This document shows positions 8,006 to 17,820 of a stretch of DNA of 64,000 bases, piece after piece; position 1 is the stretch's first letter, and the number at the start of each line of letters is the position of its first letter. The notes under the pieces are model-generated. The model had not been told where the DNA came from. It ran no database searches and saw nothing but the letters and a program-made list of their open reading frames with translations. This stretch comes from Mariniblastus sp964414815 (GTDB taxonomy: Bacteria; Planctomycetota; Planctomycetia; Pirellulales; Pirellulaceae). The position numbers and the translations under genes are program-made. The stretch spans positions 1 through 64,000 of the forward strand of contig CAYPXY010000006.1 in assembly GCA_964414815.1 (NCBI GenBank), read 5' to 3'.

Positions 8006-10411
8006 ATGAAATCAAGTTCAGGTCAAAAAGGAATGAAGCGATTCTTTCTGTATCACGCTGAAAAACTCATTTTGGGCACCTCGCTGGCGTTGATGGGAGT
8101 ATTCTTCTGGTTGGGCTATCGTGATCAACCCTACCGTGACAAAACTCCATCCGATCTGGTCAGGCTGGCCAATGAGGCGGATCAATACATCGGAAGCCAG
8201 GAAAACTGGGACAAGATCCGAGAACTTCCTGCGCGCCAGCCGGAAGAGGGGCTGGTCGATCGAATTTCGACCGGCAACCAAACAGTCAGTTCGGACAAGT
8301 ATGTTTTTGGTCCTTGGTCCATCAGGGTGAAAACGTTGGCTCAGCGTAAGGATCCTGTCTTATTATCGCCGCAAAATATGGTGGCATCTCATTTCGTTGC
8401 GCCGATGATCATTTCACCGAGAAATGTCAGTTCGAACGCTGCGATCAATGATCGGCTCGCTTCGTTTCCAATGGCAACCGATAGCGAAGCACCTCGCGGT
8501 GGAGCTGCCGCTGGTGGTGGTCTTGGAGGAGAAGGCGGACGGAGTGGAGGATTGGGAGAGGGAGCGGGGACTTCTATGGACGGTGGCAGTTCGATGGATG
8601 GAGATGGGGGCGGTCGAGGTGGGGCATCGGGAACCGGACGGTCTGGCTCAGGGGCCGATCGCGATCGCGGGAAAGAACCACCCGTGGATGCGGGAACCAA
8701 GGTCTTGGTGATTCATGAGAAAACGTTGCCTGGTGTACGACCTATTTTCTGGAATCTGAGCAATTCCAGCGAAGAAGTCATGGTCGCCGATGTCGTTGCC
8801 ATTACAGGCCTGGTGGACTTCGAGCAGCAGAATTCTGGCTATCTGGAAAACTTTCTCGACGCGGTTGGATACTATCCCAAACGTGATCGCCCCACCTACA
8901 AATATCTGGAAGTCCAACGAGCGCGTGTGGTCGAAGGACAAGAACCTCAGTGGGAAGATATTTCCGGCCAGGTCGAAGTTTATCACAAGGCCATTCCCAA
9001 TGCATTAAAGAGAATCAGCAGTGCTGAGTACCCCACAGCTCCCGAGTTTATCGAAGAAGGAGTCTATGATCCTGTTTTGACTCGTGCGATTCCTGCCTTC
9101 ACTCAGTTCGATTATCGCAAATTTTTGGGGCATACCAATGTCGATACGCGAAAGTTTGATCCGCTTCCCAAAAAGAAGGAAGAAAAAACGTTATTCGATA
9201 TTACGTCTGCCACCACCAGTCCGGAAGAGGTTGAGACCACTCAAGTACCGCTGCGAATGGGATCTGACTCTTCGCGATTCGAGAAAATGTTGACCGGCAA
9301 GGACAACAAGTCCCGATACCGCCTGGTACGGTTTTTTGATATCTCCCGAGCTGACTCCAAAGACGCCAAAAAGCCGGGAGAGGTTTATCAGTATCGAGTA
9401 CGGGCATGGGCTTCTGATCCCAACAGCCAGCCTGAGAGTACTTCATCCGTATCGGGGGGAGGCGGGGGAACCGGCGGCCCCACGGGTGGACGAGCAGCTG
9501 GCGGAGGTAGCAGAGGCGGTATGAGTAGCGGTGGTGTTGGTGCTGATGCGGGAGGGGGCAGCGCCACGTCTTCCAGTGGGGGCAGTTCGACAGCCAACGA
9601 AAGCGGTCGGGGAGGTTCGGCTCGGGGAGGCTCGGGATCTGGTTCTGAGACGGGTGGAGATGAAAATGATGAGGATCGATACAAAGAGGTTCCAATTACG
9701 CCCCAGATGACTCATCCAGACGTACGATCCCGCTTGGCGGCTGCCAAGGAAGAACCCGACGCCAAAGACAAAAAGAAAATCAGGTACTTCGTAAAGGAAG
9801 CGGGCTATGATGATTTGATTCAGGTACCCGAAGGAAAAGACGAACTTCGTTTTTGTCGCCCGACGCCCTGGAGTGAGACCGTGACGATCGAAATTAAATC
9901 CCAACCCATGGGAGATATCATTGCAGGAAAAATCGAGACCCCCAAGCCTATCCAGATCGGCACCGCCGAAATTCCCGAAGGCGAAGCGGTGGCGAATTTG
10001 GTCGTCGCCCCTTGGAGTACGACATTAAATGCCCAACTACCGGCCCTCAAGAAAGCCTATCGGGGGGAAGCACTCGATTTCAGCGCGACGATTCATGCAC
10101 TCAACCCATTGAGCTGGGCCGTTCATCGTGTTAAGAACGCTCCCGTTCTGTCGCGTTCCGTGTTCGTCGACATGATGGGCGGAAAGGAAGTAGAACCCCG
10201 ATACCATGTTGCTTCCGAAATGTTGGTACTCAATCCGGATGGTTCGTTCCGAATCACCAACGATCTGGATGATCGGACGCAATATAAGCAGAAATTGCTT
10301 GAACCCGATGACTCCAATGAAATTGGCACGGCCAAAGTTCGCCCCGATACAGACAACCGTTCCGGTGGTCGCCCTGGGGGCAATCCCAGCCGTGGAGGTG
10401 GCGGTCGCTAA
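8006..10411 (+). CDS. Bitopic glycine-rich protein of the pilus/secretin cluster
   Basis: An 801-residue protein with one N-terminal membrane helix (about residues 20-38, KLILGTSLALMGVFFWLGY) and the rest predicted outside the inner membrane. Two long Gly/Ser/Ala-rich low-complexity stretches (about 165-225 and 475-550) separate three more ordered parts, and the C-terminus is also Gly/Arg-rich. It lies between the PilO-position protein and the secretin, where a PilP or GspC-like connector would be expected. No PilP lipobox or HR/PDZ domain was seen, so any equivalence is positional only. The gap to the preceding gene is 123 bp and to the secretin 274 bp, so internal promoters are possible. 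Confidence 0.7.
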   Translation: MKSSSGQKGMKRFFLYHAEKLILGTSLALMGVFFWLGYRDQPYRDKTPSDLVRLANEADQYIGSQENWDKIRELPARQPEEGLVDRISTGNQTVSSDKYVFGPWSIRVKTLAQRKDPVLLSPQNMVASHFVAPMIISPRNVSSNAAINDRLASFPMATDSEAPRGGAAAGGGLGGEGGRSGGLGEGAGTSMDGGSSMDGDGGGRGGASGTGRSGSGADRDRGKEPPVDAGTKVLVIHEKTLPGVRPIFWNLSNSSEEVMVADVVAITGLVDFEQQNSGYLENFLDAVGYYPKRDRPTYKYLEVQRARVVEGQEPQWEDISGQVEVYHKAIPNALKRISSAEYPTAPEFIEEGVYDPVLTRAIPAFTQFDYRKFLGHTNVDTRKFDPLPKKKEEKTLFDITSATTSPEEVETTQVPLRMGSDSSRFEKMLTGKDNKSRYRLVRFFDISRADSKDAKKPGEVYQYRVRAWASDPNSQPESTSSVSGGGGGTGGPTGGRAAGGGSRGGMSSGGVGADAGGGSATSSSGGSSTANESGRGGSARGGSGSGSETGGDENDEDRYKEVPITPQMTHPDVRSRLAAAKEEPDAKDKKKIRYFVKEAGYDDLIQVPEGKDELRFCRPTPWSETVTIEIKSQPMGDIIAGKIETPKPIQIGTAEIPEGEAVANLVVAPWSTTLNAQLPALKKAYRGEALDFSATIHALNPLSWAVHRVKNAPVLSRSVFVDMMGGKEVEPRYHVASEMLVLNPDGSFRITNDLDDRTQYKQKLLEPDDSNEIGTAKVRPDTDNRSGGRPGGNPSRGGGGR

Positions 10412-10685
10412 ACCGACAAATTAAACCGACAGATGCTAGCACCGCATCCGGAAATTTTAAAAAATGATCCGAACTGGTATTGATCCATTGTGGCTTACCG
10501 GTTAATTAACCTCCACGAAAAAATCGTGCGCTGTCTTCGATGTCAGCCAACAGCGTTTGCGCTGGAGGCTGCGGCATTCTTTCCGGAATGGAATTCGGTA
10601 ATGTTGAATGTGGCAAGGCCGTTGGTCTTGCCCGAACAGCTAGGTTCAAAACAATCTCTGAACGTCACAATACAAGGAGAGTTGC

Positions 10686-13600
10686 GTGATCATCTCCCCC
10701 AGATCAAAGGGTTTATGGGCTGCGACTATTGTCGCGCTTTGTGGAATCACACCGGTTCCAGTACTGGTCCAAGGACAAATCGTTGAACTTGCTCAGGCGT
10801 CGGCAACGACGCCGGGTGAAACCCCGGAGCTGGCTGCTCAACGGGCATTACTCCAGGCGCGGCAATCGCTGGCCTACAGTAATGTGGAAGCAGCCAAAAC
10901 ATTTGTCAACGCCGCCAGACAAACCGGCGCTGACTTTACCAAAGTGGGCGATTCCCCCGCGAGCCTCGATGCGATGATCCAGCGTCAGGAAGAACTGGTC
11001 AAGCTCTCGAGCTCGCTCAGCGTCGAGGATCCATCGTTCGATCCTCAAGCAGCCGCTTCATTCAATTCTCAGGCAGCCACGTTTCTGCTTCTCCAAGCCG
11101 ATGCGATCATGGCCTATCAGGATTTCGAAACAGCGGAAAGGCTGATCCAGCAAGCCAGCCAGTTCAAGGTGGAGTTCAACTCCGCAACGGGAACTCCGGC
11201 TCAAATGTTGGAGCGCCTGCAAGCCGCCAAAACACAGGGCGGAAAACAGCAAGTTTTGAGCTTACTTGCTCAAGCTCAACTGGCGATGGATCAAAATCGC
11301 TGGAACGATGCCAATCAGCTCGTTCAGCAGGCGAAGCAGCTCAACGTGGACGACACTCGGTTCGCCGCCAATGAGCCTCGCGCCTGGCAACTGGAACTGA
11401 AGATCCAACATGCATTGAATCGGCAGTCCGCCAGCTCATCGTTTTCCGGTGTTGAGCCCGCGAGTTTTGACAATGCCACAGCCGGACAAAGTGCTGATTC
11501 TGCCAACCAGGTAGTACAGGCTGGCTACGATCCCGCCACCGACAAGACGCGTGTCGTACAAGTCTCGGCCATGGAAGAGATTGCCTCACCGAAGCCCGGT
11601 TCAGGCATGGAATCCTATCAGTCGGGGCTCAAAGCACTGGCGGAAAACAACCGAACCATGGCCATCCACCATTTTCAAGATGCCTGGCAAAATCGTGAGG
11701 GACTTGATGGTTCCATTCGTCTGGCTATCAAATCGCATCTGGAAAGACTTGATCCCGATTCTGAATTCCTGAAGGCCACCTTGGCTTCCCAGGAAACCGA
11801 CATTGGTCTCGACAGCGCCAAAGCCGACCAACGTCATGAGTTCAGCGAACTTCAACGCGAAATCTTCCGGGAGCGATCGGCTGCCGACAAGCTACTTGAA
11901 ACCAACAAACCACGGGAAGCCTTGACGCGAATCCAAAGCGTACGGGCCAAAGTGACTCAGTCTGCTCTGGACAGTGAAAGTCAACGCCAGTTGCTGACGC
12001 TGGTCGATCGTGATATTGCCGAGATGCAGGACTATATCAACAAGAATCAGTCCGAAATCATGAACGACGAAGCCAACGCTGACTCGCTCGAACGCATCGA
12101 CACGATGCGTCAACAGCGTATTGAAGTGGAAACCCAGTTGCAAAAACTGGTGGACAACTACAATCAGTTGATCAAGGAACGGCGTTTCGAAGAAGCCGGC
12201 GTGATTGTCAATCAGGCCCGCTCCATCGCTCCGGATTCGGAAGTGGTCGCCCTGCTGGCTGAGAAACATCGTACTCATTCGAACCTCGAATTGGCATTGG
12301 AACTGAAGGAACGGCGTCAGCAAGGTTTTGTCGACGCACTTCGAAATACGGAACGAGCCGCCATCGCGATGAATGATCAGACACCGATCCAGTTCGCGGA
12401 GGACCTGGCGGACTACACTCGAAAACGCGATCTACGTCAAAATTGGCTTAACCAAAGCCAATACAATTCACCCGCCGAAGCACGCATCTTCAATCTGCTG
12501 GATTCAGAGAGGGTGCAAGGCGAGTATCAAGGATCGCTGGAGAACGTTATTAATCAGTTGTCCGAGCAAACGGGCGAAAACATTATCTTCGACGATCTCG
12601 CGCTGGCCGCAGAAAGCATCTCGCGCGAGCATCCGATCAACTTGCCCATTCGCCAGCCGATTACGCTCAAGAGCGCACTGGAGTTGATTCTGGGGCAAGC
12701 CGGTCTGGTTTATGTGGTCGAACATGAAGTGATCAAGGTCACCAGCAAGGACGCTCAATCGTCCCGACTGGTTTCCAAGACCTACTATATCGGGGACCTG
12801 GTGATGCCGATGGGGCAAAATCCTGACCCGATGCGACTTCGCTTTGTTCAGCCTGGGGTGAACCCTGCTCACAACGGTGGAGCGTTTGCCGTCCAGGATC
12901 AGGGTGCCAACAACTTGCTCAACCTGGGCGCACAATTGGGGCACAATGATCCCCAAAGCCCCTTCTACGGCAGGGGATACCAAGGTGGACCTCAATCGGG
13001 TGTGCCAACCTATATGGAAATGGGAAGGGATCGTTTTGGAGGTATCACGGCGAACGACTATATCCCACTGATCGATTTGATCACCAACACGATCAATACG
13101 GACAAATGGCAGGATAACGGTGGAACCTTCAGCATCCAATCGTTCCCGCAGAACCTGAGCCTGATCGTCTCGGCATCTCAGGATGTCCATGACCAGATTC
13201 AAGACTTGATGAAGAAGCTGCGCGATCTCAATGACGTTCAAATTGTTATCGAGCTGCGATTCCTGACGCTTAACGATACGTTCTTCGAGAAAATCGGTAT
13301 CGACTTTGATTTCAGTATCAATGACGATTCCGGGATTCCGTTGGGAGTCGGAATTGGAGACCGAACTCCCGGCAGCCGATCGCGAGTCGTCGGACGACAA
13401 CCGCTTGATGCCGGTCAACTGGTCCCCACGCCGGACCTGGACCTTCGATTTACTCAAGGGAACTTCAGTACTGCGGTACCGAGTTTTGCGGGTGCTTTCG
13501 ATCCGGGAACGGCGGGTAACTTCGGGTTTGCTATTCTGTCGGACATTGAAGTTTACTTCCTGATCCAGGCGGCCAAGCAGGACACGCGTACCATCATCAC

Positions 13601-14246
13601 CCAGGCTCCAACGGTGACGATGTTCAACGGACAAGGTGCCTCGATCTTTGACGGGCAACAAAGACCGTTTGTTACGTCGGTCGTTCCAGTGGTCGGTGAT
13701 TTTGCAGTGGCTCATCAACCCATTATCACGCTCTTGCCCGAAGGTACCAGCCTCAATGTTCAAGCTGTGGTCTCCAACGACCGCCGCTTCGTGACCTTGA
13801 ACATGGTGCCGATGTTCAGTCAAATCAGTTCCGTCACCCAATTTACGTTTGACGGATCCACCACGACTCGGCGAACACAGGAATCGATTCTCGATCAACT
13901 GTTGTCGCAGATCAATCCAGATCGTCCATCCAATCCCGACAATGAGGATTTCGAAACCGTTACCTCAGGGGTGACGATTCAATTGCCGGTCATCGCCAGT
14001 ACCAACATCAGTACGGTCGTCAGCGTACCGGATGGCGGAACCGTGTTGTTGGGCGGTATCAAGCGGATGTCCGAAGGACGCAACGAGTCGGGGCTGCCTA
14101 TTTTGAGCAACATCCCCTACATCAACCGTCTGTTCCGCAACACTGCGATCGGTCACACGACTTCAAACCTGATGATGATGGTCACACCACGGATCATTAT
14201 CCAAAAAGAAATCGAAGAAGACACGGTTGGTTTGAGCGGCAACTAG
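10686..14246 (+). CDS. Secretin (PilQ/GspD family) with long N-terminal helical repeats
   Basis: Outer-membrane channel-forming secretin of 1186 residues with a GTG start and a signal peptide-like N-terminus. Residues about 50-260 hold three similar helical repeats of about 60 residues (A-LLLQA-x-A-x-x-A, then AERLIQQASQ and ANQLVQQAKQ), as seen in planctomycete secretins. A short N-terminal secretin/TonB (STN-like) domain lies at about 616-695 (VINQLSEQTGENIIFDDLAL), and an N1/NolW-like domain at about 785-855. The C-terminal secretin domain carries TQAPTVTMFNGQGASI, VPDGGTVLLGGIKR (about residue 1113) and PYINRLFRN, the family hallmarks. It closes the pilus-like cluster and is followed by a strong terminator. 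The family call is secure; whether it serves pili or protein secretion is open. Confidence 0.92.
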   Translation: MIISPRSKGLWAATIVALCGITPVPVLVQGQIVELAQASATTPGETPELAAQRALLQARQSLAYSNVEAAKTFVNAARQTGADFTKVGDSPASLDAMIQRQEELVKLSSSLSVEDPSFDPQAAASFNSQAATFLLLQADAIMAYQDFETAERLIQQASQFKVEFNSATGTPAQMLERLQAAKTQGGKQQVLSLLAQAQLAMDQNRWNDANQLVQQAKQLNVDDTRFAANEPRAWQLELKIQHALNRQSASSSFSGVEPASFDNATAGQSADSANQVVQAGYDPATDKTRVVQVSAMEEIASPKPGSGMESYQSGLKALAENNRTMAIHHFQDAWQNREGLDGSIRLAIKSHLERLDPDSEFLKATLASQETDIGLDSAKADQRHEFSELQREIFRERSAADKLLETNKPREALTRIQSVRAKVTQSALDSESQRQLLTLVDRDIAEMQDYINKNQSEIMNDEANADSLERIDTMRQQRIEVETQLQKLVDNYNQLIKERRFEEAGVIVNQARSIAPDSEVVALLAEKHRTHSNLELALELKERRQQGFVDALRNTERAAIAMNDQTPIQFAEDLADYTRKRDLRQNWLNQSQYNSPAEARIFNLLDSERVQGEYQGSLENVINQLSEQTGENIIFDDLALAAESISREHPINLPIRQPITLKSALELILGQAGLVYVVEHEVIKVTSKDAQSSRLVSKTYYIGDLVMPMGQNPDPMRLRFVQPGVNPAHNGGAFAVQDQGANNLLNLGAQLGHNDPQSPFYGRGYQGGPQSGVPTYMEMGRDRFGGITANDYIPLIDLITNTINTDKWQDNGGTFSIQSFPQNLSLIVSASQDVHDQIQDLMKKLRDLNDVQIVIELRFLTLNDTFFEKIGIDFDFSINDDSGIPLGVGIGDRTPGSRSRVVGRQPLDAGQLVPTPDLDLRFTQGNFSTAVPSFAGAFDPGTAGNFGFAILSDIEVYFLIQAAKQDTRTIITQAPTVTMFNGQGASIFDGQQRPFVTSVVPVVGDFAVAHQPIITLLPEGTSLNVQAVVSNDRRFVTLNMVPMFSQISSVTQFTFDGSTTTRRTQESILDQLLSQINPDRPSNPDNEDFETVTSGVTIQLPVIASTNISTVVSVPDGGTVLLGGIKRMSEGRNESGLPILSNIPYINRLFRNTAIGHTTSNLMMMVTPRIIIQKEIEEDTVGLSGN

Positions 14247-14296
14247 CGGCTCCTTGGTTGACATCAACGGTCAGCCATAAAGACTGGAAACAAAAA

Positions 14297-14322
14297 GGGT
14301 GCGAATTTCGCACCCTTTTTTT
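14297..14322. terminator. Bidirectional intrinsic terminator
   Basis: A perfect stem GGGTGCGAA/TTCGCACCC (14297-14315) with a one-base centre is followed by seven T on the plus strand and preceded by five A, giving a U-tract for either direction. It separates the plus-strand secretin from the convergent dehydratase gene, whose TAA overlaps the T-tract. Confidence 0.93.
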
Positions 14323-14797
14323 ACTCCTTCAGCACCACACCTTTGATCGTGCCTTCGGCGACCAGATTCTCATCGACATAGCCTTGGAAATCGGCTGAGA
14401 AGATCACATTCTTTCGCACCTTGCCGCGCTGCAACATAATCACCAGACGGTTACCTGGCAGGACTGGAGCTCGAAAACGGATTTCCTCCAGGCCTCCCAA
14501 TCCCACATATCCCTCGGTCACCATCCCGTTGGTAATGGCAAAATAGGAGGAGAGTTGGGCCGCACATTCGCAAATCAGTACTCCCGGCATCAAGGGTTTA
14601 TCGGGAAAATGCCCCCGCACCCAGAACTCGTCCTGGGTCACGTCTTTAAATCCAACCACGTGATTCTCTGTATGGTACACTATACCATCGAGCAGCATCA
14701 TTTCGAAACGATGCGGATTGATCTTCAATATCTCGTCGCGGCTGATGAGGACTTTTTCGCAGTCAAATTCCGAGAAATCAACAAATGAACTTTTCAA
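14321..14797 (-). CDS. FabZ-like 3-hydroxyacyl-ACP dehydratase
   Basis: A 158-residue hot-dog-fold protein, the normal FabZ size. It contains INPHRFEMMLLDGI (His29 in the place of the catalytic His) and GHFPDKPLMPGVLICECAAQ (Glu77 in the place of the catalytic acid), matching the FabZ motifs PHRYPFLLVD and GHFPxxPVMPGVLxxEAxAQ. FabZ dehydrates 3-hydroxyacyl-ACP in cytosolic fatty acid elongation. The Pro/Phe residues usually after PHR are replaced by Phe-Glu, so this may be a paralogue with altered chain preference. It is monocistronic here and converges on the secretin gene through the shared terminator. Confidence 0.85.
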   Translation of the reverse strand: MKSSFVDFSEFDCEKVLISRDEILKINPHRFEMMLLDGIVYHTENHVVGFKDVTQDEFWVRGHFPDKPLMPGVLICECAAQLSSYFAITNGMVTEGYVGLGGLEEIRFRAPVLPGNRLVIMLQRGKVRKNVIFSADFQGYVDENLVAEGTIKGVVLKE

Positions 14798-15211
14798 GAC
14801 CGGTTTCCCATAAATGGACGATTAAACGGCCCACTCAACTGCGACCAACGTGATGCAGCGGGGCCTGTTCAACATAATCATAATTCGTTCTCCTTTCCAG
14901 TCTTCGTTTGATTTTCCTGATGTCATCGTAAAATCCCGCAGCAATCGGGCCGGAATGTGACCTTTCCTCCGAATGAAATGTTGGAGCTTGACCTTTGGGA
15001 CGGTTACAACGCTCCTCGCTTTTCCATCCAGGTTGTTGTAGGCGGGAAATTGGTAAAAATCGTGAAACGATGAATTAAAGTTCCTTGGGAAATCGGATAC
15101 AATCGAATCGTCTTGCCAATTTCGGTAGACTTTTTGTCTGAATTCGTTGAAACAGCTTGCGAATGTTCAGATCGTCTGGAAATGAATGCGGCGCAGTGGG
15201 AAAGGTAACGT
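14798..15211. other. Intergenic region between divergent genes, nothing clear
   Basis: This 414-bp gap lies between the divergent dehydratase gene and the coiled-coil gene. It should contain both promoters, but I see no convincing paired -35/-10 boxes, no RNA gene and no repeat. Short open frames here lack coding character. Confidence 0.5.
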
Positions 15212-17812
15212 TTGCCTCGATTTCAATTATTGTCAGATCGCTTGGTTGACCCTTCGGCTCAGTCACTGAACGAGATGGTGGCGCCTATTTTCTGGCCTCC
15301 GTCCGGTTCGTTTCTTTCTGCTCATCCGGTTCAGGACACGGACGATAAAGTCCGGTTTCCGATCAACCCGAGCAAGGAACCAGAACCTCCCTTCGTTGAA
15401 CCGCCGCAAATTCGGGAAGCTCTCTCGTCGCCTGCTCCGAGTGATCTACCCTCCACCTCCAGCCATCCAGGGCCATCTGCAACGGCTCCCCCAGAAGCGG
15501 GTTCGATGGATGCGAGGTCTGAAACCATCGCGAAGGCAGATGAGCCGCAACCAGTGGACGGCGCTCAAGCACCCGATCAAATGCCAGATCTAACGCGGAC
15601 AGTGAATCAGGAGCCTCCATCGGAACAAGCCCCGCTTCAATCGCCTGGAACTTCACAGCCTGAGCCCACCAGCAATACGGTGCAATTTGTAGAATCTCTA
15701 TTCGCTCAGTTATTTCAGGAACTTGATCTGCCCAAAGATTTGCAGAACGAAGATTTGCAGAACGAAGATTTGCAGAACGAAGATTTGCAGAACGGACACT
15801 TCCCTGCCCTGACAACGGGTGATGATCAACCGCCGATCGACACCCACCCACCCGATGATGTCGATGGTGCAAATCATCAACCTGGCGTTATCATTGAGAA
15901 GACTGCGGAGAGTCACGAAAAAAAATCAGGCAACGTAAACTCAGGTGAAACGATGCAGCTCGAGCCAAACTCTGACACGCTGGCCGGTACCAGTCGGGTG
16001 GATTCCGCAACGCAATCGGTTGCCCAGCTTCCTCCCATGAACCAGGGTGCAGAAGCTACAGCCAGTTTTGAATGGCTGATGTATCTGGCTGGAATACTCG
16101 TGTTAGGAGCGGTTTTATTGGCTTACTGGTTGGTCAATCGTCCCAAAAAGCAATCCGCTCCATCCGCAATCGACGATGCCGATCAATCTGTTCAGGGAGC
16201 ATTCAAAAAGCGCTCCCCGCGACCGGACGTAATTCATGAGCCGATCAAAGAGCCTTGGATGGAAGGCCCCCCAACGACGGACGGAGACGACGCCCCCTTC
16301 CCGGCAACTTCCGTGAGTTCAGTGACCTCTCAGTACCAGGATTTCAGGACCGCCCCGACACCCTCTGATACCGCGTCCTGGTCCGACGAATTCCTGGACG
16401 ATGACTCATTTTCAGACGCTGATTTCTCAGACACGGATTTTTCAGCCACGGATTCGAGTGGTGAGCCAACGGTCGAACCATTGGCCGAGTTCGGTTTTGA
16501 GGTTGAGTCCGGGCTTTTTGATTTCAACGAAGACGAGGATCGGCAAACTTCCGCATCATCGGGTTCAGAGGCAACGCCTGTCACTCCGCTTGCCGCTTCA
16601 CAACAAAAGAAAAAAGGGATTTTCTCGTCCCTGCTAGGAAAGAAAGCGGTGTCTCACGAGGCGGAAGAAATCGAGGAAGAGAGGCGGCAAATCGAGAAAG
16701 TCAAAATTCGAGACGAAGATTTGCGATCCTTATTCGGCGATCATCAGACGACCAACGAAGTCAAAGCGGATGTGCCGGGAGCCGATCACCTGCCCGCGAC
16801 AGCCAATCTGAATCCACTGCCGCCGAATCCGGCCCCCTTGGGCGAATCGCAGAACATTGCCGAAGACGAAGTCGTCCCTGATCCGGCTATTTCCCGTGAA
16901 CTGGCCCATCAGCTTGAAAAGACTCAAATTGAAAATACTGCTTTGAAAGCAAAACTGGAAGCAATTCATCAAGAACTGCTGGAATTCCAAAAACAACAAC
17001 AGCAAATTGCGGAAGAACATCAGGCCGAACGAAAAAGTTTGCAAACGGCAGTGAACGAATCTACATTGCTCGCAGATTCTCTTCGTCACCAGCAAACCCG
17101 CTTAACAAAAGAAATCGAATCTCTTGAGCAGAAAACAGAAGATTCAAGTCATGAGCTGGTATCCTGGCGGCAGAAACACACCGAATCGGTCCATGAAATC
17201 GAATCACTGCAAACCCAGTTGTCAGAGTCCACTGGCGAACTCCATGCAAGCCACCAGCGTGCTGCCGATCTCAGTCGAGAACTGGATCAAGCAAGCCGCG
17301 AACGAGAGATCCTGCACCAACAACTTCAGGCCGTTCAGGCTGAGGTCGCTGGAGTTCACAATGAGCAATCGTTCCTCCAAACCGCTCTGGATCAATCCAG
17401 AATCGTAATTGCTGAATTTGAAACGTTTTCCAGCCAGTCACAAGTTGAAAAGGATCAATTGCGCGAGCATTTGTCTCAGTTACAATCTGAACTGAATGAA
17501 ATGAAAGAAGCGGCCCAATCGTCACAAGTTGAAAAGGATCAATTGCGCGAGCATTTGTCTCAGTTACAATCTGAACTGAATGAAATGAAAGGAGCGGCCC
17601 AATCGCAAGTCGAAAAAACGCAAACGCCAGCCGTGGATGAAGAAGCGGCCGGGCGCCATGTGAAAGAGAAATTCACGCGACTGTACCAGCGTTTCGAAGA
17701 GGAACGAAGCAGACGAAAACAGGCTGAAACGTTTCTGGAGCAGGCAGAATCTGAAATCACAAACATTCGCCGCGAACTGAAACAACTTCGCTCCGAACGC
17801 AGCCGATCTTGA
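15212..17812 (+). CDS. Membrane-anchored Pro/acid-rich protein with coiled-coil C-terminus
   Basis: About 866 residues from a TTG at 15212; an in-frame ATG at 15272 is an alternative start. Residues 1-285 are Pro/Ser/Glu-rich and probably disordered, with a tandem DLQNE repeat (about 176-195). One membrane helix follows at about 289-309 (LMYLAGILVLGAVLLAYWLV). Residues 310-560 are acidic, with FSDADFSDTDFSATDSS. From about 565 to the end the protein is a long coiled coil rich in Gln, Glu, Leu and Arg. It contains two near-identical 28-residue copies of a segment starting SQVEKDQLREHLSQLQ. No enzyme motif is visible. A structural or scaffold role at the inner membrane is an inference; I do not recognise the family. 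Confidence 0.75.
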   Translation: MPRFQLLSDRLVDPSAQSLNEMVAPIFWPPSGSFLSAHPVQDTDDKVRFPINPSKEPEPPFVEPPQIREALSSPAPSDLPSTSSHPGPSATAPPEAGSMDARSETIAKADEPQPVDGAQAPDQMPDLTRTVNQEPPSEQAPLQSPGTSQPEPTSNTVQFVESLFAQLFQELDLPKDLQNEDLQNEDLQNEDLQNGHFPALTTGDDQPPIDTHPPDDVDGANHQPGVIIEKTAESHEKKSGNVNSGETMQLEPNSDTLAGTSRVDSATQSVAQLPPMNQGAEATASFEWLMYLAGILVLGAVLLAYWLVNRPKKQSAPSAIDDADQSVQGAFKKRSPRPDVIHEPIKEPWMEGPPTTDGDDAPFPATSVSSVTSQYQDFRTAPTPSDTASWSDEFLDDDSFSDADFSDTDFSATDSSGEPTVEPLAEFGFEVESGLFDFNEDEDRQTSASSGSEATPVTPLAASQQKKKGIFSSLLGKKAVSHEAEEIEEERRQIEKVKIRDEDLRSLFGDHQTTNEVKADVPGADHLPATANLNPLPPNPAPLGESQNIAEDEVVPDPAISRELAHQLEKTQIENTALKAKLEAIHQELLEFQKQQQQIAEEHQAERKSLQTAVNESTLLADSLRHQQTRLTKEIESLEQKTEDSSHELVSWRQKHTESVHEIESLQTQLSESTGELHASHQRAADLSRELDQASREREILHQQLQAVQAEVAGVHNEQSFLQTALDQSRIVIAEFETFSSQSQVEKDQLREHLSQLQSELNEMKEAAQSSQVEKDQLREHLSQLQSELNEMKGAAQSQVEKTQTPAVDEEAAGRHVKEKFTRLYQRFEEERSRRKQAETFLEQAESEITNIRRELKQLRSERSRS
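15737..15794 (+). repeat. 15-bp in-frame tandem repeat (DLQNE x4)
   Basis: Unit gatttgcagaacgaa is repeated three times exactly plus a nearly full fourth copy, encoding DLQNE repeats inside the N-terminal disordered part of the coiled-coil protein. Confidence 0.95.
17438..17605 (+). repeat. 84-bp in-frame tandem duplication
   Basis: Two copies (17438-17521 and 17522-17605) are nearly identical at the nucleotide level; the only difference I see is AAAGAAG versus AAAGGAG near the end. Each encodes one 28-residue coiled-coil unit, four heptads. The identity at silent sites indicates recent duplication. Confidence 0.95.
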
Positions 17813-17820
17813 TCCGCTGG

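Noticed and set aside
12504..13898. Long minus-strand open frame opposite the secretin
   Set aside because: The plus strand carries continuous secretin domains; the antisense protein has no family motif.
14798..15211. Possible small RNA or riboswitch
   Set aside because: No stable stem with a T-tract or known consensus was visible.
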